Source: Diabrotica undecimpunctata
Lineage: Eukaryota > Arthropoda > Insecta > Coleoptera > Chrysomelidae
Reading direction: 5' to 3'
NCBI RefSeq assembly: GCF_040954645.1
Contig: NC_092807.1
Span: forward strand, 76,834,021 to 76,898,020
DNA length: 64,000 bases
This document shows positions 56,641-64,000 of the stretch, piece after piece; the stretch's first letter is position 1, and every line of letters begins with the position of its first letter. Below the pieces are notes generated by a model. The model had not been told where the DNA came from, ran no database searches, and saw nothing but the letters and a program-made list of their open reading frames with translations. The translations under genes and the position numbers were made by a program.

Positions 56641-56930
56641 GAACTATCAAATCCATTACATGTAGTCAAACGAACTAGGCTTAAAAAAAGTTATCTTAGG
56701 AAAGGCACTTCAGAAATATTGACATATATTTTTAAAACGTTATTTACGTGGCTAAGTTTTCAATAGGAATGAGGAGACAAAAAGCAGAAAAGCCAATAGA
56801 ACCTTGTTGCGTTCTGACTATACTATGACGATGACCTTTACAATATAAACAATACTTGAGACAACTGTTTGTCTCAATTTGGTCATTCATTCAATTATGT
56901 CTGTATTTTTTAATTTGCTAGTTTCTATAG
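56641..56930. other. No gene seen
   Basis: Joint between two LINE copies. Confidence 0.4.
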
Positions 56931-59260
56931 ATTCTAATTTCCATAGAATCTAAAGATATCTTAAGGCCTTTATTTTAAATATACTTTTTTAGTAATGAAA
57001 ATACGTAAATAGAACCTGGAATACCATCTCCTGAACAATACTTATACAACAACTATATTTAGTTAAAATTCTGTGTACTTATTTTAACCGTTTATGTCCT
57101 TATCATTCATATATGAGTTGTGACCGATATTACAAACTCATTTACTTTTCACAAAGAGACTCCATTTTAACTATAGTTATTACTATACAAATCTGATTCG
57201 AAATATCGTCGAAAAGTAACAGTATGTAAAATTATTTTTAATAAAAAGTTAATTAGCCATTTCTTATGGGGTTCAAAAGCGAAGCCTTTACGAAAATTTG
57301 AGTACAAATAAGACCACCGTAATCAGTTGTACCCTGGGTAATGAATAATTAATTAATCGGCTAATCAGAATCACCCGTTCAATATGATTTTTGTTAAATC
57401 GGTCTTTTTAGGATCAATTATTCTAATTATGTCTATAAATATTAAGGGCATATCTAGAGATAAAGACACTTTACTTTACTTAACCTTATCAGACATATGC
57501 GCTTAGCACAAATGTGACGTATTTCTAGTGCAGAAAATACATAGAGGGCAAAAAATAATGTATTTGGTATTAAGCTGATCGCTGAAAATCACATAATAAA
57601 TGTGAAAGTGCTATCTCTGCCGGCAAAGAAGCAAAGAAAAACTTAAATGAGAGAGGACAAAACCAGTCAGCTAAAGGAACCTTTTAACGATGTTGAGCTT
57701 GGATCCACTATCTACGTATATAATAAAGAATAGTAGGGCACTGACTGAAGATCTGAGCACAAAGCTTATTATAAAATTTGGACCAAAAATACAACAGTTA
57801 CTGATATCCAAAGTCTACAGACAAACAAAGCAAAGACAAAGTTATTGCCTTGCTTAAACCTGGCAAAAACTCCAACGACCACAAAAGCTATCGGTCAATA
57901 TATTTATTTTGTCAGCTTTACAAAATACTTCTCAAGAGGTAAAACAGAAGAAAAAAAAAATTAAAAGACAAAAGTTGCTATAGACAGGGAAGATCATGTA
58001 CGTCACAAATACTAAATCTTGCCCAACACAGCAAAGATGGGTACGAAAGATATCAGGTATGAGGAGTGATATTAGTCAATCTAAGCAGCAATTTGCAGCT
58101 TACGTCACCTTAAATAAGAGGGCATTTTTTCAAAATCTATATGATATCTCCATAGGTAATAAACTTACTTGTTTTACTAGCGGATGCCTACACAACAAAA
58201 GATTTTTGGCATTTCTCATGATTCGCATGATAAGAATAGCAGATGGAGAACGCAGAAGAACGGTCTCCTTTGGGGTAGCGTAATGGCACCTACACTGTAT
58301 AACATGTACACAAACCATCAACCCATACCAGTAAATACTAGGACTTTTATTATGTATACGACACATCTATTATTGCACAACCACAAACTTTTGTTGCTGA
58401 AGTGGAGAAAAATCTAAATCATGCCTTAAACACAATAAAAATAGACTATAAATAATTTTTAAGTTAAACCCCTGAAAAACTCAGGTGTGCTACTTTAATG
58501 TCCCCAACACAGACGTTTTCACAAATCTGAACATCCAATAGTGTCATGAAATCCTTATACTCTGGACTTGCTATAAATACCTTGAAGATAGTTTGTATTA
58601 CACTTAGTCATTCACAGAACTTTGTTTAAAACTAAAAGGCACACTAAGGACCAGAAGTAATATTCTCCGCAAACTTGTCAGCTAAAAATGAGAAGCACAT
58701 CCTTCCACTCTTAAAACGTAAACGCTTGCATTCTATGCTTCTGCTGCCGAATATACCTTGCCAGTATAAATGACACCAACACATACTTAAACACGTAGAT
58801 TTAGCTATAAATTAGTCATCCAAATTCAGCGGATATTAAGACTCACATCCATACATAAGCTCTACAATATCGTAGCTACCAAGACACCTAATATCCGAAG
58901 ATAAGTAGCTAAAGCACGAAAGAAACAAAATCTAGATTCGCAACATGTACTCCACGAATACAAGCCCATTTTATGACTAAAATCGAGAAAAAACTGGCCA
59001 GATCAACACATGTGCAAGATATACCAAAAAAAAAAGCTAATCCTCGCCATCTGAACCATCGGTAGGACTCTTGCCTGCAAACACCGGTTAACTTGTGTGA
59101 ATGTGGGGTGGTAAAAGATTCTTCACACCTTCTTAGTTGACTTTGCCATTTAAATTGCTCTTTTCTAAAGGGACAAGGTTTAATTATTTAAACTGAACAT
59201 GTAAAGTACAGTCAGTAAGCTATTGCTTATAAAGATCATTGCAAATTTGACACTAACTCC
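56931..59260 (+). pseudogene. Jockey-like LINE, decayed, longest copy
   Basis: Runs from an AP-endonuclease start near 57440 through a linker (SSYLALLKPGKNSN-like at 57850) and RT pieces. LNKRAFFQNLYDISIGNKLT is at about 58105-58160, a degraded NGLLWGSVMAPTLYNMYTNH at 58255-58320, and a TFIMYTTHLLL in place of the YADD box. It ends near 59090-59150 with a C-terminal zinc-like CECGVVKDSSHLL. Copies at 22561-24300 and 53201-53980 are shorter. Many stops. Confidence 0.75.
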
Positions 59261-59339
59261 ACTTATATTGATTACATATTACCCCTAAATTACCTTACCA
59301 TTCAGAAGTATGTAATATTATATATTAGATAGATAGATA

Positions 59340-59690
59340 ACAGTTTTATTTAGGCATTCAGTGACAGAAAAGTACAAAATTTTGTTAAAATAATTTATTT
59401 AGTATCATAAGAATTTCAATTTAAAGATAGTTTGTTTTAAATTTACATTGTCTATATAATTTAATTAGTGTCATAAGAATTTCAATTTAAAGATAGTTTG
59501 TTTTAAATTTTACATTGTTTATATTAGATATATATGTGTGTTTCATAATAGATACAATAAAGATAATTTCAAAAAGTGCTTACAAACTAATTCTTTAAGA
59601 ACCGCGATAAAAACCCTATATATATATATTATTCAAAAACACTCATTGCTCATTAAAACATCAATACAATATATATTAAACTTAGAGCTA
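59340..59690 (+). repeat. Partial third copy of the solo-LTR-like repeat
   Basis: Starts TTTAGGCATTCAGTGACAGA as at 30408, contains the 70-bp tandem unit, and ends ACATCAATACAATATATA like 30789. Confidence 0.7.
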
Positions 59691-59696
59691 TGATTA

Positions 59697-60009
59697 ATAC
59701 TATTATAAAAATTAATATTAAACTCACCAGTCTTCTGGGTTGAACCGCGTCGATATCCATTTTGCCGAGCTTTCGACATCCTCTCTGATGTCTTCTTCAG
59801 GGCTTCCGAGGTCTCAGTCTCCCGAGGCCCCAGACACTACTACACTCACTAGTCACTTCTAGTTCACTCACTAGTTCACTACTACGACTGGGACCAGGGG
59901 ACGGTTCATTTATACCGTCGATGGTGACGTGGCCTAGGTGGGGGTTAGGGTGAGGGTTGGCGCGAACATTTCCGACAGTGGAATTTTGAATCATATATAT
60001 CAGTCAAGT
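59697..60009 (-). mobile_element. PLE 3'/pseudo-LTR fragment (third PLE family)
   Basis: On the minus strand a coding end reads SSVWGLGRLRPRKP, like GVGRLRPRTRTEP at the end of the large PLE. It is followed by the hammerhead motif 59764-59803 and an ATG (MDIDAVQPRR). GC-rich like the large PLE. Confidence 0.6.
59764..59803 (-). ncRNA. Hammerhead motif with CUGAAGA core and AGCU stem III
   Basis: Minus strand: stem I GCC/GGC, core CTGAAGA, stem II GACATC/GATGTC, GAA, palindromic AGCT, C. Position 7 of the core is variable in hammerheads, so all required bases are present. Confidence 0.65.
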
Positions 60010-61082
60010 TATATCCATTAACAACTAACCTACCTTTATAATTAATTTTCATTAACTAAAAAAGATAACTTTCCCTTGCTTTTCTTAGATACATCTCAAT
60101 AAGATATAATAATACATGAACAATAGAATATAATTAAATAAAGAAAATCAAAATAATATTTCCCTATACTGGGATTTAATTTCATTCGTTTTTTACCAAT
60201 GAACCTTAACGACATAAAGATTCATAAGAACTACTGAATTTCTCAGCGCTTGCGTTCTGGCTAAAACAGAACCTCACTTTTAAACTTTCTAAAAATCAAA
60301 AATTTAGTTATTGCCGACAATTCAAAGAATTGCCTCCTTTTAAATGTAGTTACATTGGGTTTTTCGATTAACCTTGGGTAAACCTTTGCGTGTTAAGTTC
60401 AAAGCTACCATACATTTCAAACCTTAAAAAAAACTTTTTTTGCACATAGTAACAAAAAACACCACTATGTTACTAGCAAAGTTTTTTAATATTCTAACTC
60501 TACAATTCTAAGTTACGGTAAGATCAATAATGTTTTAATAGATAATATATGGTAGCTAATTATAATTTATTCTCTTTCAGCCCTGAAGAAGCCAAATTAA
60601 TTCTCTTTGGCGAAAACGTTCGGCGAAACAATTGATACTGTTACGTAAAAATATGAGTCATATTAAAAACCTGTAAACATGTTTTTATTCACATGTTTAT
60701 GTTTTAGATTGTACGAGAGGCTTCTATTTACCTGAACGGACCTTCCAGAAAACGGTCGAAACGATGACCCGGATTGACCTTCTAGTATAATCAGGCTGAA
60801 TTCTCGACCGGCTGTGTTTTGATATATAATAACGGAGCTTTCATGGAAGGGACAGTTAATTTTGAAGACGCGCTCGCGATTTTAATTGTTACGTTCGCCT
60901 AAAATAAATTATGTATTATTGAGTGGTTAAATAAATTGATATAAATTATAGTGCTTTTTAATAAATTAAGATAAGAACATTAATAAAGACATTATAAATT
61001 GAATAAAGACATAGCAGTTAAATAAATTCACTACAATACTCATTAGAGTCTTTCTTGCAGATTTCCCCAATATTTAACAGTT

Positions 61083-61090
<8 letters not shown>
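60010..61090 (+). repeat. Left arm of the second PLE foldback
   Basis: 60010-60645 and 61035-61090 are inverse copies of 62616-61975 and 61970-61925. 60646-61034 is extra sequence only in this arm. A hammerhead lies at 60580-60624. Confidence 0.75.
60580..60624 (+). ncRNA. Hammerhead motif with CUGAAGA core and AACGUU stem III
   Basis: GCC, CTGAAGA (60583-60589), stem II GCCAAA/TTTGGC, GAA, palindromic AACGTT, C60621, GGC. Confidence 0.65.

Positions 61091-61140
<50 letters not shown>
61086..61140. repeat. (TA)n microsatellite
   Basis: TA run at the left edge of the MITE. Confidence 0.98.
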
Positions 61141-61143
<3 letters not shown>

Positions 61144-61146
<3 letters not shown>

Positions 61147-61845
61147 TAGACTCCCTCTATAACGAGAACTGAAATGGCCGACTAATTACCTCGTTATAAG
61201 CCGATCTCGTTATATCAGACAACAATAATACTGTGCATACATATGAATATGTAGTTTTCTAAATCATTAACTTCCTATAGTGAAGCCATTCGGAGCAATA
61301 TAAGATGCTAATCAATGTTTGAATGGCGTTTTTGAAAAAAAAAATGTTTATTTTATTGTCAATTAAATACATTAAAACAAAAAAGAGTTGTTTACTTTTA
61401 TTGTCAATGATATATGTTAAAACAAAAAAATCTGTACTTACATTTTTTTCCAACTACATAATGTATAAAGCGTATTTTCAAGGATAACATAAACTATTGC
61501 TTCTGCAATTGGACGAAGTCTGTCATTTTTGACTGCTTTAAATCGTCCAGTATCATAATATTTATCATATTTTCTAAAGATGTGAAACACTTGTATTTAT
61601 TGTAAAGAAGTTTATTGCGGACGGCAGTTAAGTTTATTGCGGGTCAGTTAAAAAGGGTATTTATTTATTACCACGACCGGGCCAAAAACGCAAAAAACAC
61701 GTTTTTCGATCTTATTTTCTCTCGTTATAACCAAATTTGCCTCGCTATAGAGGGTTATAGTTTAATAAAAATTTCACGAAACGTCTAATGTACCTCGTTA
61801 TAAGCGAAACCTCGTAATAACCGTGTTCGTTATAGAGGGAGTATA

Positions 61846-61848
<3 letters not shown>
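61144..61848. mobile_element. pogo/Tigger-like MITE
   Basis: Terminal inverted repeats CAGTAGACTCCCTCTATAAC and CAGTATACTCCCTCTATAAC (read inward), followed by several CTCGTTATAA words as in Tigger ends. 705 bp long, no ORF, with (TA)n on both sides consistent with TA targets. Confidence 0.75.

Positions 61849-61931
<83 letters not shown>
61849..61931. repeat. (TA)n microsatellite
   Basis: TA run at the right edge of the MITE. Confidence 0.98.
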
Positions 61932-61935
<4 letters not shown>

Positions 61936-62616
61936 AACTCTTAAATATTGGGGAAATCTGCAAGAAATACTCTAATGTGTATCAATTGTTTCGCCGAACG
62001 TTTTCGCCAAAGAGAATTAATTTGGCTTCTTCAGGGCTGAAAGAGAATAAATTATAATTAGCTACCATATATTATCTATTAAAACATTATTGATCTTACC
62101 GTAACTTAGAATTGTAGAGTTAGAATATTAAAAAAAAACTTTGCTAGTAACATAGTGTTGTTTTTTGTTACTATGTGCAAAAAAAGTTTTTTATAAGGAT
62201 TGAAATGTATGGTAGCTTCGAACTTGACACGTAAAGGCTTACCCAAGGTTAATCGAAAAACCCAATGCAACTACATTTAAAAGGAGGTAATTCTTTGAAT
62301 TGTCGGCAATAACTAAATTTTTGATTTTTAGATAGTTAAAAGTGAGGTTCTGTTTAAGCCAGAACGCAAGCGCTGACAACTTCATTATTAATTCGTATGA
62401 ATCTTTATGTCGTTAAGGTTCATTGGTAAAAAACGAATGAATTTAAATCCCAGTAAAGGGAAATATTATTTTGATTTTCTTTATTTAATTATATTATATT
62501 GTTCATGTATTATTGAATCTTATTGAGACGTATCTAAGAAAAGCAAGGGAATGTTATATATTTTTTGTTAATTAAAATTAATTATAAAGGTATGTTAGTT
62601 GTTAATGGATATATCA
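61925..62616 (-). repeat. Right arm of the second PLE foldback (PLE 3' UTR)
   Basis: Lies directly downstream of the PLE ORF end at 62595 on the minus strand, so this arm is the true 3' untranslated region. It carries the hammerhead at 61993-62037. Confidence 0.75.
61993..62037 (-). ncRNA. Hammerhead motif, inverse copy of 60580-60624
   Basis: Same core, stem II and AACGTT stem III, on the minus strand. Confidence 0.65.
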
Positions 62617-63130
62617 GTCAAGTTAGTAATCTGTGATATAGTATTGTTCTTGGTATCTGATTTAAGTAAAAGGTGGTATATATCGCTTAGATTCTTGATG
62701 TCACTCTTAACATTAATGGAGAAATCGTTAAGGAAAATATAAGACATTTCAATGAACTCTCTTTTAGATTTATTGTTCTCACGGTGGAGAATTGTGGTGT
62801 TAGTATAGTCCATGAGATGACCAGTGGAATGGACATGTTTGGCTAATGCACAACGGTCAGGGTGAAGTCGAGAATCACTTTTGTGTAGTGTTATACGTGA
62901 TTTCAATAATTGTGATGTTTGACCGATGTAGGAATTGTTGCAAGAGAGACATGGAATGTTGTAGACAATATTACTAAGCCTATCTATGGGAGTCTTATCT
63001 TTTATCTTAGAATAAAGATTATTAATTGTTAGGGCTGATCTACAAGCTACATTAAGTTTAATGTTGTTATTATTATTGCCAAAGCTATTTTCAACACTTT
63101 TCAGAATCCTTGTTAACCCCGGAGTGATAT
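62595..63130 (-). pseudogene. PLE C-terminal GIY-YIG fragment
   Basis: An open minus-strand frame without ATG runs from about 63128 to the stop at 62595. It includes IVYNIPCLSCNNSYIGQTSQ (GIY-YIG), RITLHKSD, ALAKHVHSTGHLMDY and a tail KSDIKNLSDIYHLLL. The RT part is missing, cut at the (TA)n. This is a different PLE lineage from the large element at 32-35 kb. Confidence 0.85.
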
Positions 63131-63132
63131 CT

Positions 63133-63140
63133 ATATATAT

Positions 63141-63226
<86 letters not shown>
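63133..63226. repeat. (TA)n microsatellite
   Basis: A TA run between the PLE fragment and the next LTR. Confidence 0.98.
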
Positions 63227-63229
<3 letters not shown>

Positions 63230-63497
63230 AGCGAGATTAAATAAAACGAGCGGTTCGAATTTATATACATATATTTATTTATAAGTTTACAGTTCGGTAC
63301 TCTCTTATCAACTAAACTCACTCCTAACAACGTTACATATATATAATAAAGTTACTTTTCGAGAACATTCTGGCGTTGTCCCACCTCTAATTGTCTCCCG
63401 TCCGAAAGACGGGCGCTATTGACATGCCTATTCTTACGTTTTCTAGATTCGTCCTTCTAAGAATTATGACGTATCGGAGATGGGCTATTTCGTTACA
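63227..63497 (-). repeat. 3' LTR of another LTR retrotransposon
   Basis: 271 bp, from TGTAGCGAGA to TTTCGTTACA on the plus strand, with inverted ends. Directly preceded, in the element's sense, by a purine tract. The left edge touches (TA)n. Confidence 0.75.
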
Positions 63498-63512
63498 CTG
63501 CTCCCCTCTTAA
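63498..63512 (-). promoter_or_regulatory. Polypurine tract
   Basis: Minus strand AAGAGGGGAGCAG abuts the LTR start TGTAACG. Its first bases overlap the TAA stop of the upstream ORF. Confidence 0.75.
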
Positions 63513-64000
63513 ATCTGATCGTCCCGATCAGCAGCTCTATATGTAGGCACAGGATGGCGGAATCTACAGGAGTCTCCAGCTCTGCATGAACCCTTTAGAA
63601 AGAAATAACAGTCTACTGACTTTGAAGGATACGATCTCATCGGGTTAATGCAACACACAGTAATTCGTACGCCGGTTTCTCGGAAGATCACTTCAAGCAT
63701 GCTTCTGACAATCTTCCAGTCCAGATTATCTAGTGCATGGCCTATCTTGGGTAAGGCCAAATTCTTGATGTCGTAATTGCACACAATTTTCTTCAAATTA
63801 GTTAGAGCACGCCATATATCCTCGTAGCTTGCCCTGGCTGTATACGACTTCCTGGTCACCATATACAGCAAAGATCGAGAACCATTTTCTAATCTCAGTA
63901 CTCTTCCAACTTTAGGTTGCTGGTTTTTTAACTCGTCCAAACGACCGAATTTCTTATAAAATACGGATGAGATTTCTTTATTCATCTCAAGATCTTGGGC
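63509..64000 (-). CDS. Macro domain (TARG1/OARD1-like) plus CCCH zinc finger, last ORF of the retroelement, partial
   Basis: The frame runs open to the window edge. DLEMNKEISSVFYKKFG, VGRVLRL, LLYMVTRKSYTARASYEDIW, LALPKIGHALDNLDWK and FRETGVRITVCC match the second and later blocks of an ADP-ribose-binding macro domain of the TARG1/OARD1 kind. The conserved GLD aspartate is retained (ALD). The first strand and loop lie beyond 64000. The C-terminus carries a C-x7-C-x5-C-x3-H zinc finger (CYFFLKGSCRAGDSCRFRHP). The stop overlaps the polypurine tract of the LTR, so this is the element's 3' ORF and not a host gene. It could bind or remove ADP-ribose from proteins or RNA, with the finger giving RNA affinity; this is inference. 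Confidence 0.78.
   Translation of the reverse strand, partial: AQDLEMNKEISSVFYKKFGRLDELKNQQPKVGRVLRLENGSRSLLYMVTRKSYTARASYEDIWRALTNLKKIVCNYDIKNLALPKIGHALDNLDWKIVRSMLEVIFRETGVRITVCCINPMRSYPSKSVDCYFFLKGSCRAGDSCRFRHPVPTYRAADRDDQI

Overview
This is AT-rich eukaryotic DNA, most likely from an insect. A beetle would fit the repeat families, but that is a guess. Almost everything here is transposable-element sequence. The only recognisable host gene is an NDUFAF7 orthologue (mitochondrial complex I assembly methyltransferase) on the minus strand. Two of its exons are visible, at 10165-10335 and 444-648. They are separated by an intron of about 9.5 kb filled by a BEL/Pao retrotransposon, a LINE relic and a dead Tc1/mariner copy.

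Regions: 0-10 kb is the NDUFAF7 intron. 10.6-30.8 kb holds two inverted solo-LTR-like repeats, many decayed LINE (RTE-like and Jockey-like) fragments, a piggyBac with recognisable ends (19069-21160), and a gypsy gag fragment. 30.9-35.6 kb holds Penelope-like elements (PLEs): a foldback of PLE 3' ends, then a nearly complete PLE with 545-bp pseudo-LTRs, an RT and a GIY-YIG domain. 35.6-43.9 kb is a young, apparently complete Ty3/gypsy element on the minus strand. Its 1413-bp LTRs are nearly identical, and its gag and pol are linked by a -1 overlap. 44.0-52.8 kb is a mariner fragment fused to the broken end of a Polinton/Maverick (adintovirus-like) element. That element keeps integrase, packaging ATPase, a parvovirus-type PLA2 protein, adenain-like protease, minor and major capsid proteins and accessory genes, but no PolB and no terminal repeats. 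53-59 kb is decayed LINE sequence. 59.3-63.1 kb is a second PLE foldback with a pogo/Tigger-like MITE at its centre. 63.2-64 kb is the 3' end of another LTR retrotransposon, whose last ORF is a macro domain fused to a CCCH zinc finger and runs off the window.

Two themes tie the window together. First, (TA)n arrays flank nearly every PLE, solo LTR and LTR element, so these arrays look like landing sites (or by-products) of retroelement insertion. Second, PLE copies carry hammerhead-ribozyme motifs with a palindromic stem III (ACGU, AACGUU or AGCU). In the large PLE the ribozyme core overlaps both the ORF stop and the ORF start codon.

The most interesting items are the macro-CCCH ORF of the retroelement at the right edge, the hammerhead variants, and the PLA2-bearing Polinton. 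All calls come from reading the sequence; no database search was run.
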